Notes under the pieces: generated by a model | Told to the model about the DNA's origin: nothing | Database searches by the model: none | The model's input: the letters and a program-made list of their open reading frames with translations, nothing else | Shown here: positions 33,526 to 43,437 of the stretch, one piece after another | Layout: the number at the start of each line of letters is the position of its first letter | How positions within the stretch are numbered: position 1 is the first letter of the stretch | Translations under genes and position numbers: made by a program | From: a bacterium | GTDB taxonomy: Bacteria > Spirochaetota > UBA4802 > UBA5550 | Assembly (NCBI GenBank): GCA_024224995.1 | Contig: JAAENB010000582.1 | Location: forward strand, 1-46,262 | Direction of reading: 5' to 3' | Length of the DNA: 46,262 nucleotides

Positions 33526-34959
33526 ATGAAAAAAAAGATCATTTTTATATGCGGAAGTCCAAGAAAAAAAAAGAGTGCCAGCTTTTATACCGCCTCTTAC
33601 CTGGCAAAATTTCTCAATTATGACTATGAATTTGTTGATGTTGTGCAGGCTCAATTATCCGAAAATCCCCAGGAAGCCGAACCCGGATTCATATCCATTG
33701 TGAAAAAAATAAAAAAAGCCAATGCTGTTGTCTGGACATTTGGCGCATGGGTAATGTATACTCCCGTACAATTACAATATTTTATTGATAAATTGTTTGC
33801 TCAACAATACCGTTTTGAAAACGCTATTGCCTGTTCAATAATGACATCCGCTATTTTCTGGGATGATTACATTCTTAATAGAGTTAAATTTGCCAGCGAA
33901 CAATTAGGATTCGGCTATATTGGTGATATCACCGCGGAAGGGAATCCCTATATTGGGTACATGAACAAAGAAGAAGAGACCGAAATGGCCTGCCGGGTAC
34001 TTGCTCAAAAACTGAACAGGGCTCTCGACAGGAACTACATCCCGGTTAAAAGCAGCGCGTATATCAATAACGACTTCCTTTCCCCTTTAAAATTCGGTAA
34101 AGGCTTCAGAGTTACGGGGCCGGAAACCCCAAAAACCGGGGATAAAACCATCCTGGTCTTAACGGGGAATAACATATCCGGAGACCCCGCTGCCGCGTCC
34201 GTTTATAAGACCATTAGCAGGTTTTCCCGTAATACTGTTGAGCTCATAGAAATGGAAGAATATGGCATTAAACCCTGCTCCGGATGCTACCTCTGCAACT
34301 TCAAACCGGAAGGCATCTGTATATTAAAAGATCGATACGAAGAAATAAAAGAAAAAATGCACAAAGCCCACGGGATCATAGTAATCGGGCAGAGTGTTTC
34401 CGGGATGGTGGATTCCAGGCTCAAAGCCTTTCTCGACAGGGCCTGGTGTATATTGCACCAGCCGATCCTGACGGGTAAATACGGTTTTGTCGTGGCAACA
34501 GGGGGTGGATTCCTGGATCTTAACGCGTCATGGTATCTCAATGCTCTTTTGCAAAAATACGGCGTTCAAACAATCGATGCCCTCACGGGCGGCGGTAGCG
34601 GCGGCACGGGTCTGTGCGGTACTGTCCGCTGGACCGTTGAAAACCTCGACCTGGCAATTGACGAAAACTGGAAATGTATTGAACGATTTATTGTTAAAGC
34701 GGGAAAAGCTCTCTTCCGGGATTATATCGTTAATTACGGAATGCTGCTGCGGGCCGATTTCAATTATCTCAAAAAAAACCGCATGTTTGATTACCCGTCA
34801 TTAATAGGAACCGCCTTCACCCGCTTCTTATTTAAAATCGAGCCAATAAAAAAATTGCTGCTGAACATTCAAAAAAAATACGTCTTCAAAAAAAGAGAAA
34901 AACGCTTAAAAACCGTTTTCAAAATATCCCCTCCGGGAACGGGAAAGAATGTAACATAA
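33526..34959 (+). CDS. Tandem flavodoxin-fold NAD(P)H-dependent FMN reductase-like protein
   Basis: The 477-residue protein contains two flavodoxin-like domains. The first (1-175) opens IIFICGSPRKKKSASFY, a typical FMN phosphate loop, and has FGAWVMYTPVQLQYFIDKL. The second (205-400) has the four-cysteine motif CSGCYLC...GIC (Cys251, Cys254, Cys257, Cys265) found in iron-sulfur flavoproteins and multimeric flavodoxins, then GQSVSGMVDSRLKAFLDR. The tail (400-477) is basic. It would pass electrons between nicotinamide or ferredoxin and a small acceptor. It lies 90 bases before the polyketide synthase gene. A link with the product of that synthase is inference. Confidence 0.82.
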   Translation: MKKKIIFICGSPRKKKSASFYTASYLAKFLNYDYEFVDVVQAQLSENPQEAEPGFISIVKKIKKANAVVWTFGAWVMYTPVQLQYFIDKLFAQQYRFENAIACSIMTSAIFWDDYILNRVKFASEQLGFGYIGDITAEGNPYIGYMNKEEETEMACRVLAQKLNRALDRNYIPVKSSAYINNDFLSPLKFGKGFRVTGPETPKTGDKTILVLTGNNISGDPAAASVYKTISRFSRNTVELIEMEEYGIKPCSGCYLCNFKPEGICILKDRYEEIKEKMHKAHGIIVIGQSVSGMVDSRLKAFLDRAWCILHQPILTGKYGFVVATGGGFLDLNASWYLNALLQKYGVQTIDALTGGGSGGTGLCGTVRWTVENLDLAIDENWKCIERFIVKAGKALFRDYIVNYGMLLRADFNYLKKNRMFDYPSLIGTAFTRFLFKIEPIKKLLLNIQKKYVFKKREKRLKTVFKISPPGTGKNVT

Positions 34960-34967
34960 GTAAATTG

Positions 34968-34996
34968 TTGACAAAACATATTCTTTCACCTATACT
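34968..34996 (+). promoter_or_regulatory. Near-consensus sigma-70 promoter of the polyketide synthase
   Basis: TTGACA (34968-34973), exactly 17 bases, TATACT (34991-34996). Transcription would start near 35003, leaving a leader of about 45 bases. The ribosome binding site ahead of the ATG at 35050 is weak (TGGAA). It is the best promoter match in the window. Confidence 0.75.
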
Positions 34997-35049
34997 CAAG
35001 CATCCGGTTAGCAAACCAGACAGTAAAATATATATACTGGAACACGTTT

Positions 35050-38000
35050 ATGAAAGATGATATCACAAAAAACCAAGTTGCTGTTATTGGCCTTGGGTGT
35101 TATTACCCCGGCGCGAAAAATCCAAAACAACTCTGGGAAAATATTCTTACGAAACGCAGGCAATTCCGGAGAATGCCCGATTGCAGACTGCCGCTCTCCC
35201 TCTATCACGATCCCGATCCTAAAGTTCCGGATAAAACATATGGGAAAAAAGCCGCGCTCATAGACGGGTATACGTTTGATTGGGCAAAAAGAAGAATACC
35301 CAAAACAGCATACGAATGTACCGACATCGCTCATTGGCTGGCGCTGGATGTGGCCGAACAGGCAATTGAAGACGCGGGATACGACAGAAACTCCATCCCT
35401 CAAAAAGGTACCGGTGTTATTGTTGGAAACACCCTTACCGGTGAACTCACCCGTTCCCAGACCATGCGTCTCAGGTGGCCTTATATTCAAAAAGTATTTC
35501 GAGCTGTTGCCCATGAAGAAGGGATCAGTCTACAGGATCTGCGCGGTTTTGAACAAACATTTGAATCTACGTATAAATCCGTTTTTGCCCCTATTACTGA
35601 AGACTCATTGGCCGGCGGGCTTTCAAACACAATTGCCGGACGAATATGCAATTATTTCGATCTAAACGGCGGCGGATATACCGTTGACGGCGCCTGCTCT
35701 TCTTCATTACTCGCTCTTATTACAGCAGCCAGGGCTCTTGCCGATGGCGATATGGACATGGCCCTTGCAGGCGGTGTTGATATCAGCCTTGATACCTTTG
35801 AACTCATCGGTTTTGCCAAAACTGGCGCCCTTACCAAAAGCGACATGACCGTTTATGATGAACGGGGAAGCGGGTTTATTCCCGGTGAAGGATGCGGCTT
35901 TGTTGTGCTCAAACGCCTGGAAGACGCGAAACGGGATGGCGACAACATTTACGCTCTCCTCAATGGATGGGGTATCTCTTCCGACGGGAAAGGCGGAATT
36001 ACCGCTCCCAGCAGCGACGGCCAGGCTTTATCCTTAAGCCGGGCCTATGATAAAGCCGGGTATGATCCTTCAACCCTTCATTTCATTGAAGGGCATGGGA
36101 CCGGGACCAAAGTTGGCGACCGGGTAGAGCTTCAGGGTGTTGCAAAGCTCCTGCATGGTGAAGAATCTTCTGAAGTACGATCCTGCGGTATGACTTCTTT
36201 TAAATCGATTGTTGGCCATACAAAGGCCGCGGCAGGCATCGGGGCCTTTATTAAAGCAGTCATTGCCGTTAACAGAAGAGTACTGCCTCCTACGGCAGCC
36301 TGCAAATATCCGCATTCTGTTTTTAACGAAGAAGGAAAAAAATTATACCCTATTTTACAGGGATCAATCGTTAATCCGGGCCAGGAACTCCGGGCTGGCG
36401 TATCTGCTATGGGATTTGGCGGGATCAACAGCCATGTTACGCTTAGTTCGGGAGACTTTCCTTTTGACAATATTGCTCCTTCTATTGAAGAACGCGCTCT
36501 TCTGGTTTCCTCCCAGGAAACCGAAATATTTATTATTTCTTCAGGTTCATTTGAGCAGCTCCTGAATGAACTCCGTGAACTCTCTCTGAAAGCGGAAGAA
36601 ATAAGCCTCGCGGAACTTACGGACCTGGCTGCCGACCGGATCAATTTCATTAATAATACAGATCCCATTCGCGCGGCTCTTATTGTCAAAACTCCCGATG
36701 AACTGGTGGAAAATCTACAGCAGCTCGAACAAATGATCACGTCCGATCCTCCTGACGCCGGTCAATATATTGCCAATAATGAAAACACCATCTGGATTGG
36801 AAATTCCATCAAAAGCAAAAAAGTGGGATTTTTGTTCCCGGGCCAGGGCTCGCAGAAACTGAACATGACTAGAGTTCTCATTGAGCGTTTCTCCTGGGCA
36901 CGGGGTATCGCGGAAGAAATCAATCGTATCTTTGATGAACAGGGAATTAGCAGTCTTCTGTCTGTTATATATAAACCTCTGGACAGGGGCAAAGATAAAG
37001 AAACAACAGACAACTGGTTTAAAAAACTTTCCGGCATTGATACTGCCCAGGGTTCGGTTCTTCTTTCATCATTGCTCTGGTTTGAATTTATTACCCGCCT
37101 GGGAATTCGTCCGGCAGCTGTTGGCGGACACAGCCTGGGAGAACTGATGGCTTTCTATGCTGCCGGCGCGTATAACCGGGAAGAACTGATACGGTTTACG
37201 GCTCTCCGCGGCAAATCCATGGCGGAAGTCAAAACACCGGGAAAAATGGTAAGTCTCAGGTGTTCATTAAAAGAAGCTGAAGAACTTCTGGCTGAAGTAA
37301 ATCAATACGCCGACATCGCGAACATCAACAGTCCAAACCAGATAATTGTATCGGGTGAAATAGATGCTATTGATGAAGTTATCGCTTTAGCGAAAAAAAA
37401 GGAGATCAATTCGTACCTGCTTCCTGTTTCAGGCGCTTTCCATACAAAGTTAATGAAGGAAGTGTCCGATATCATACTGGCCAAAGCGCCCATTCCCGAA
37501 AAAATATCTAACCTGAATTGCTGTCTCTTTTCCTCTGTGACCGGGGAAGAAGTGGATAAGGATATTCAGCTGCATCACTATTTTGCCAACCAGGCCGCAT
37601 CGAGAGTTCATTTTGTTTCCATGGCAAATTCCATTTTAGAAAAATGCGATATACTGCTTGAAGTTGGCATTGGAGAAGTCTTATCCCGGCTGGTGGCTTC
37701 ATTTATTCCGGGAAAACCCTCTTTTCCCCTGGAAAATACTCCCAATAATGATCTTTCTTTTAACCGGGCATTGGCCTCGCTCTTTGTAAACGGCATTTCC
37801 ATTAAATGGGAAGAAGTATACAGCAACCGCCTTACCAGGCCCTTTGTCTCTGCCTCTCAAATGGATTTTATCGTCAATCCTCTTGAAAAACCCCTTACAA
37901 AGACCGGTTCCCCACAGGGTAACTACGAGGTAAAGGATTTCATCAGGGATAAAGTTTCGGCTTCCTTAGATGTGCACGAATCTATTCTGTCACAGTATCT

Positions 38001-41000
38001 TTCCAAACGGGGGGAATTTATCTCAACAGTTGTTCATGAAATAATTAAGGCCGATATGAACTCAGCCCCTCTTGACGGTTCTCCAGTGCCTGTCCGCTCC
38101 AAACCGGCCGCGAAGAGTAGACCAGCCCCGGTAGAGCAGCCGTCTCAGGAAACAACCATTGGGGGTTCAATTGGAGGCTCAACTGGAGACTCAATCAAAG
38201 ATACCATCCTGGATATCATTGCGGGACAAACAGGTTTTGACAAAGAAAATTTATCTTCGGAGCTGCGTCTTCTTGATGACCTGAATCTCGATTCAATTAA
38301 AGCCGGAGAACTCATAGCCAATGCGGCAAAAGCCCTTAATATAAATGGCGATATCGACGCAAGCCGGTACGCGAATTCATCACTGCATGAAGTAGTTGAA
38401 AGCTTTAAAGAGTTTCTTGGAGCCGGGGATGAGCATTCTCCCGCGAAAAGCGCTCCGGTGAATGGGGCAGGCAAAATTGAAGAAATACTGCTGGCAGCTC
38501 TTTCCCGTCAAACCGGTTTTGATAAAGAAAACTTATCGCTTGAGCTGCGTCTTCTTGATGACCTGAATCTCGATTCAATTAAAGCCGGAGAAGCCATTGG
38601 CACTATCGCGCAAGAGCTCAATATCCAGGGTCAAATTGATCCGGCCCATTTCGCAAACTCCTCATTGCAGGAAATTATCGACTCGCTTTCGGAACTCGTA
38701 GGCGGCGGTGAAGCGGCCGCTTCTCCGGAACAGACCGGAGAGTCGCTTGAGCAAAAAATTGAAGATGGTCTGTTAAACGTTATCAGCAGGCAAACCGGCT
38801 TCGACAAAGACAACCTCTCTACCGATCTCCGCCTCCTGGATGATCTCAACCTCGACTCTATTAAAGCCGGGGAAGTTATCGCTGCCTGCGCGAAGACCCT
38901 TAATATCCGCGATGACTTAGATCCGGGAAAGTTTGCCAATGCCTCATTACGGGAGATCAAAGAATTCTTTAATGATATTCTCAGTAAAGGGGATAAAACA
39001 CTTGTTCTACCTTCAGGCAATGTTAAAAATATTCTCCTGGACCTGGTTGCCGGTTTAACCGGCTTTGACAGAGATAACCTCTCCGCCGATCTTCGCCTTC
39101 TGGATGACCTTAACCTGGACTCAATCAAAGCCGGGGAACTCGTGGCAAACGCGGCAAAAATGTTCGACCTTGACGGCCAAATAGATCCTTCGGAATTCGC
39201 CAACTCAAGCCTCTCCGATATCGCGCAATCACTTGAAAAATATATGGGAGACAAAAAAGAGATCAGGATCAAACCGGCGATTCACAGAATAGAAACCCGG
39301 CCCGAAGAATCATGGGTTCGAAACTTCGCGATGAAAGAAATTTACAAAGAAATACCGCCTCACCGCCTGCTGTCCAATAAAGAAACGTGGAAAAAAGAAA
39401 AGATCCTGCTCATTTCATCACAGGAAGACCAGGATCTCAATAAACAAATCCGTCAGGGTTTTTCAAAACATGGTATAGAGGTAATCTCCACCCTCTTTGA
39501 AAATATCGATCTTGATGACATAAACCGCAGCAACTATTCCGATCAGCATATTATCGCCATTATACCGCAGTTCTTGCAGCCGGAAAGGTATTTAAATACC
39601 GATCTATCCCTGCATGTTCAAAAACTTCATTACCTGGTGCGGTTTGTAAAAAGCGGTATTAAATCAATTTCCTTTGCGCAGTATAACGCAAAAACACCGG
39701 AAGAGAACAGACCGGGAATGGGAACCGGGTGCGCTGCCTCTTTTGCTGCCAGTCTGCATCATGAAAATCCCGGGGTAAAGATCCGGTTAATCGATTTTTC
39801 TCCGGATCTTGAAAAAAATACAGCCGTTGAGCTTATAATGAATGAGCTTAACCTGTCCGACACCTTTATCGCGGCCGGGTACAATAACGATATAAAACGA
39901 TATGAAAGAGTTCCGGAACTTCAAAAGCAGGTTGACTATACCAGCCGTCCCAATTCTCCGGACCAGGCCGACATTCTCATCATTACCGGGGGAGCCAAAG
40001 GGATAACTGCCGAATGCGCTATTGCCCTGGCGAAAAAAACCGGCGCAAAGATGGCTCTCATCGGCAGTTCTACTCATCCGGGACCGGCAAAACCCAAAGA
40101 GAACGAAATAGCCGCTACCCTGGACCGGTTTAACTCCCTTGGATTGGGATGCAGCTATTACCAGTGCGATATCACCAATTTTGAAGAGCTCAAAAATACC
40201 TGCGACCGGATAGCAGAAGAAATGGGTACCGTTACCGGGATTATTCATGGGGCCGGTATGAACAGACCACGTCTCGCAGAACAGGTTTCCATAGCCGAAG
40301 CTCAAAAAGAGATTGCCCCAAAACTTAAAGGCGCGATGAACCTGTGCAAAATATTTTCGGAACAAAATTTAAAAATATTCGCGGGCTTTTCTTCGATTAT
40401 TGGCGTTACCGGGATGCCGGGGAACGCCTGGTACGCTTTTTCCAATGAAGCGCTTATTGCCATATTAAGAAAATTCAAAGAAAATAATACGGGCACTGCT
40501 ATTATTTCCATCGCCTATAGTATCTGGGGTGAAGTGGGCATGGGCGCTAAAATGGGCAGCACCCATAGCCTGGCGCAAATGGGGATTGGAGCCATTCCCA
40601 CTGAAGAGGGAGTAGCAAGATTCCTTCGATTAATTGAAAACGATCCCGGTACTGAGCAGGTAATCGTAACCGCGCGGCTGGGAGGCCTGGACACCTGGTC
40701 TCCCCGGACGCCGGTAAAACCTGCCGCGTCACGGTTCCTGGAAAAAATTATTACCTTTGAACCGGGAGTTGAAATAATATCACGCGCTCTTCTCAAAGCG
40801 GAATATGATCTATACCTTCTTGATCATAATTACAAAGGCTCTCTCCTGTTCCCCACGGTTTTTGGTCTGGAAGCAATGGCACAGTCGGTTGCCTATGTTT
40901 GCGGTAAAACAGAATTCGGCACGCTTCAAATTGAAGATATTGATCTTAATCGTCCCATTGTGGTTAACGCAGGAACCGGTACTGAGATCCAGGCCCGGGC

Positions 41001-43437
41001 GCTCGTGATTGAACCGAAAGAAGGAGACAATCGTATCCGGATTAAAGTTGGGATCTCAACGGAACAAAACGCGTTTAAAACGGATAATTTTTCCGCTCTC
41101 TTTATTCTCGATAATAATGAAAATAATATAAAGGCAAAAAGTGATATCACCCTTCCGGACAATCCACTGGATATTATCCCAAAGATCGACCTGTATGGCT
41201 GGCTCCTTTTCCAGGGAGCCCTGTTCCAGAGAATAGAATCGGTATACGACCTGGCCGAGACGGAAGCACTTTTTACTTCGGAAAAAATGGCCGGCTTTGA
41301 AGCGGGGAAAGGCTGTTTCCAGGGTGAAACGGACACCGCGTTTATATTAGGTGATCCCTTTTTTAGAGATACGGCCCTCCAGTCTATCCAGCTCTCGGTA
41401 ACCAGGGATATCGCCCTGCCCGTTAAAATTAAGCGCCTGGAGCTTTTTAACCTGAATGAAAATATTAGCGGTAAAGTAATAATAAAAAGCATTATCCTTC
41501 ATAAGGATGATGAAGATATTGCCAGTGATGTTATTGCCGCAACAAAAGATAACCGGATTTTAGAACGCTTCACCGGGTACGATCTTAAAATTCTCGAATA
41601 CCGGCAAGAACACCCCACCTGGGAAGAACTGAAAAAGATCAATAAGCTCTACGAACAGATTCTTCGAAAAGAATACGCTAAATTTAAAGAATCTACAGGA
41701 GTTGCTCCTCCTAAAATATCATTATATCGATATCCCAATTTAATACAATATACGAAAAGAGAACGGCACAATATTGAAAAAAGCATTTTTAGAAAAACAC
41801 TTATGGAGATATTAAAAGAACAATCTTTAGAAACAGAAGGCCGGGAAGCCGGTCTTGCCTGGGAAAAGTCGGGCAAGCCCATTATTAGCGGTATGGCCCA
41901 GGAAGATCTTTACGTCTCCTTTTCCCATGATGACGACTTTTTTCTCAGCTCCGTGGCTATGGGTCCCCAGGGGTGTGATATTGAACCAATCAAACAAAGA
42001 GCTCATGACGACTGGAAAGCTCTCCTGGGCAATAAGAAAAACAAAATTCTGGATGAGCTGCTGCGGCAGGGGGAAGATCTTGATGTGGCCGGAACACGCA
42101 TCTGGTCGGTAGTTGAGGCTTTCAAAAAAGCATCGGGAAATAACACGATTGATATTCTACTGACAAATAAAATTAAAGAAGGGGTTCTTTTCTCTTCAGT
42201 AGTCGGCGGAAAAGAATATACAGCAATAACGTTCCCGGTGAAATTTTACCAGCCGTTAAAAAGAATCATCGCCATTGTTCTGGATTGCACGGAAATAAAA
42301 ACTGCCGGCATGCTTCTCAGCGAAGAAAAAGACAAATATTCACCGCCTCCGGAGCCGGCGGACTCATTTTCAGATGAGTTAATTAAAGAACAATATAACG
42401 ACACCTTTGCCTTTGACGGGCTTGATGAAAACGGACACCGCTTTTACATTCACCGGTTCCGGCTCTCATTTAAAGATGCCGGTAGTTTTAGAAAAAAAAT
42501 CCCCTTTTCTTTTTATTCTTTTTTAATGGGTAAATTACGGGAAATGCCCATGAAATCGGTACAGAACGAATTTGTTAAAGATATGATTTCCGGTGAATGG
42601 GGCATCGTTACCAACAATTCAACGATCCATATTGTTGGTGAAGCCACTTCTTTTGACCTTATTGAAGGCCGTTTATATACTCCCCGGATCTGGGGTGAAT
42701 ACGACACGTCCGTTGATCTTGCCTATGAGTTTTTTAAAATAGGGAAAGACGGTTCCAGGGTACGGATTGCCCATGCTGTTATGGGTACAACCTGGGTTAA
42801 GATCGTTGGGCACGGCCTGGTGGCAAAAGAGCCTCTTCCCCAATATCTGCATGATCTCATACACTCTTATCTTGCGGAATATACCATGTCCAATCCCGGT
42901 GTTTTTCCTGAGATAGATAATCTTACTCCCGGCCCTGTTGTTCTAAAAAACACCAGCGGTCCCAAACTGGAGCCAATTGTGGCGGAACAGGATTTTAGCA
43001 CTTCCTATGAAAATTCCAATGTTGTGGGAAATATCTACTACGCGAATTATTATACCTGGCAGGGATATATCATGGACCGGTTCCTGTTTCAAAATTTACC
43101 GGATTATTTCGGCGACGCGACAAAACCCGCGTATGATCTTTTCTGCGTATCCACAAGAGTTGATCATTTACGGGAAGCCATGCCGTTTGATACAATAAAA
43201 GTTACCATGGCCATTAAAAGCATCCATGAGAACGGAGCATCATTCTATTTTGAATATTTTCGTGTTGAACCGGACGGACAAAGAGTAAAACTTGCCATTG
43301 GCGAAGTAGAATCCGTCTGGGTCGGGATATCCTACGACCCTGATTCGGTTACCGTTGAAAAAAGTTTTCCGCCCGATGTGCTTGAAGCGCTTAAAAGTAA
43401 GGTAATCGGTGGCCCGGGAGGGCCAGGTGATCGGTAA
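35050..43437 (+). CDS. Iterative type I polyketide synthase: KS-AT-4xACP-KR-DH-PPTase-hotdog-thioesterase
   Basis: The 2795-residue megasynthase has, in order: ketosynthase (10-465; Cys216 in DGACSSS, His349 in EGHGTGT, His390 in GHTKAA); acyltransferase (590-890; FPGQGSQ, Ser695 in GHSLG, His798 in GAFH); and four acyl carrier domains, each with DDLNLDSIKAGE (Ser1082, 1176, 1270, 1358). A ketoreductase follows (1640-1885; TGGAKGI, Tyr1795 in WYAFSNEA), then a single hotdog-pair dehydratase (1905-2180; His1926, Asp2107). Next come a phosphopantetheinyl transferase (2245-2410; GCDIEP, WSVVEAFKKA), a degenerate hotdog (2448-2610) and a thioesterase (2640-2765) with NSNVVGNIYYANYYTWQGY. There is no enoyl reductase, so the product should keep conjugated double bonds. 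The last residues come from an intergenic repeat. It has its own promoter. Confidence 0.92.
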   Translation: MKDDITKNQVAVIGLGCYYPGAKNPKQLWENILTKRRQFRRMPDCRLPLSLYHDPDPKVPDKTYGKKAALIDGYTFDWAKRRIPKTAYECTDIAHWLALDVAEQAIEDAGYDRNSIPQKGTGVIVGNTLTGELTRSQTMRLRWPYIQKVFRAVAHEEGISLQDLRGFEQTFESTYKSVFAPITEDSLAGGLSNTIAGRICNYFDLNGGGYTVDGACSSSLLALITAARALADGDMDMALAGGVDISLDTFELIGFAKTGALTKSDMTVYDERGSGFIPGEGCGFVVLKRLEDAKRDGDNIYALLNGWGISSDGKGGITAPSSDGQALSLSRAYDKAGYDPSTLHFIEGHGTGTKVGDRVELQGVAKLLHGEESSEVRSCGMTSFKSIVGHTKAAAGIGAFIKAVIAVNRRVLPPTAACKYPHSVFNEEGKKLYPILQGSIVNPGQELRAGVSAMGFGGINSHVTLSSGDFPFDNIAPSIEERALLVSSQETEIFIISSGSFEQLLNELRELSLKAEEISLAELTDLAADRINFINNTDPIRAALIVKTPDELVENLQQLEQMITSDPPDAGQYIANNENTIWIGNSIKSKKVGFLFPGQGSQKLNMTRVLIERFSWARGIAEEINRIFDEQGISSLLSVIYKPLDRGKDKETTDNWFKKLSGIDTAQGSVLLSSLLWFEFITRLGIRPAAVGGHSLGELMAFYAAGAYNREELIRFTALRGKSMAEVKTPGKMVSLRCSLKEAEELLAEVNQYADIANINSPNQIIVSGEIDAIDEVIALAKKKEINSYLLPVSGAFHTKLMKEVSDIILAKAPIPEKISNLNCCLFSSVTGEEVDKDIQLHHYFANQAASRVHFVSMANSILEKCDILLEVGIGEVLSRLVASFIPGKPSFPLENTPNNDLSFNRALASLFVNGISIKWEEVYSNRLTRPFVSASQMDFIVNPLEKPLTKTGSPQGNYEVKDFIRDKVSASLDVHESILSQYLSKRGEFISTVVHEIIKADMNSAPLDGSPVPVRSKPAAKSRPAPVEQPSQETTIGGSIGGSTGDSIKDTILDIIAGQTGFDKENLSSELRLLDDLNLDSIKAGELIANAAKALNINGDIDASRYANSSLHEVVESFKEFLGAGDEHSPAKSAPVNGAGKIEEILLAALSRQTGFDKENLSLELRLLDDLNLDSIKAGEAIGTIAQELNIQGQIDPAHFANSSLQEIIDSLSELVGGGEAAASPEQTGESLEQKIEDGLLNVISRQTGFDKDNLSTDLRLLDDLNLDSIKAGEVIAACAKTLNIRDDLDPGKFANASLREIKEFFNDILSKGDKTLVLPSGNVKNILLDLVAGLTGFDRDNLSADLRLLDDLNLDSIKAGELVANAAKMFDLDGQIDPSEFANSSLSDIAQSLEKYMGDKKEIRIKPAIHRIETRPEESWVRNFAMKEIYKEIPPHRLLSNKETWKKEKILLISSQEDQDLNKQIRQGFSKHGIEVISTLFENIDLDDINRSNYSDQHIIAIIPQFLQPERYLNTDLSLHVQKLHYLVRFVKSGIKSISFAQYNAKTPEENRPGMGTGCAASFAASLHHENPGVKIRLIDFSPDLEKNTAVELIMNELNLSDTFIAAGYNNDIKRYERVPELQKQVDYTSRPNSPDQADILIITGGAKGITAECAIALAKKTGAKMALIGSSTHPGPAKPKENEIAATLDRFNSLGLGCSYYQCDITNFEELKNTCDRIAEEMGTVTGIIHGAGMNRPRLAEQVSIAEAQKEIAPKLKGAMNLCKIFSEQNLKIFAGFSSIIGVTGMPGNAWYAFSNEALIAILRKFKENNTGTAIISIAYSIWGEVGMGAKMGSTHSLAQMGIGAIPTEEGVARFLRLIENDPGTEQVIVTARLGGLDTWSPRTPVKPAASRFLEKIITFEPGVEIISRALLKAEYDLYLLDHNYKGSLLFPTVFGLEAMAQSVAYVCGKTEFGTLQIEDIDLNRPIVVNAGTGTEIQARALVIEPKEGDNRIRIKVGISTEQNAFKTDNFSALFILDNNENNIKAKSDITLPDNPLDIIPKIDLYGWLLFQGALFQRIESVYDLAETEALFTSEKMAGFEAGKGCFQGETDTAFILGDPFFRDTALQSIQLSVTRDIALPVKIKRLELFNLNENISGKVIIKSIILHKDDEDIASDVIAATKDNRILERFTGYDLKILEYRQEHPTWEELKKINKLYEQILRKEYAKFKESTGVAPPKISLYRYPNLIQYTKRERHNIEKSIFRKTLMEILKEQSLETEGREAGLAWEKSGKPIISGMAQEDLYVSFSHDDDFFLSSVAMGPQGCDIEPIKQRAHDDWKALLGNKKNKILDELLRQGEDLDVAGTRIWSVVEAFKKASGNNTIDILLTNKIKEGVLFSSVVGGKEYTAITFPVKFYQPLKRIIAIVLDCTEIKTAGMLLSEEKDKYSPPPEPADSFSDELIKEQYNDTFAFDGLDENGHRFYIHRFRLSFKDAGSFRKKIPFSFYSFLMGKLREMPMKSVQNEFVKDMISGEWGIVTNNSTIHIVGEATSFDLIEGRLYTPRIWGEYDTSVDLAYEFFKIGKDGSRVRIAHAVMGTTWVKIVGHGLVAKEPLPQYLHDLIHSYLAEYTMSNPGVFPEIDNLTPGPVVLKNTSGPKLEPIVAEQDFSTSYENSNVVGNIYYANYYTWQGYIMDRFLFQNLPDYFGDATKPAYDLFCVSTRVDHLREAMPFDTIKVTMAIKSIHENGASFYFEYFRVEPDGQRVKLAIGEVESVWVGISYDPDSVTVEKSFPPDVLEALKSKVIGGPGGPGDR

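Noticed and set aside
36132..36740. 202-codon minus-strand frame within the polyketide synthase gene
   Set aside because: Antisense to the KS/linker with all KS motifs intact on the plus strand.
38145..39272. Two minus-strand frames (109 and 213 codons) with internal repeats opposite the ACPs
   Set aside because: The internal repeats are just the four ACP repeats read backwards. The plus strand carries the DDLNLDSIKA cores.
39787..40365. 192-codon minus-strand frame
   Set aside because: Antisense to the ketoreductase domain; no supporting features.
35050..43437. Full enediyne cluster
   Set aside because: The synthase has the domain order, but none of the conserved accessory genes (UnbL, UnbV, UnbU types) is present on either side in this window.
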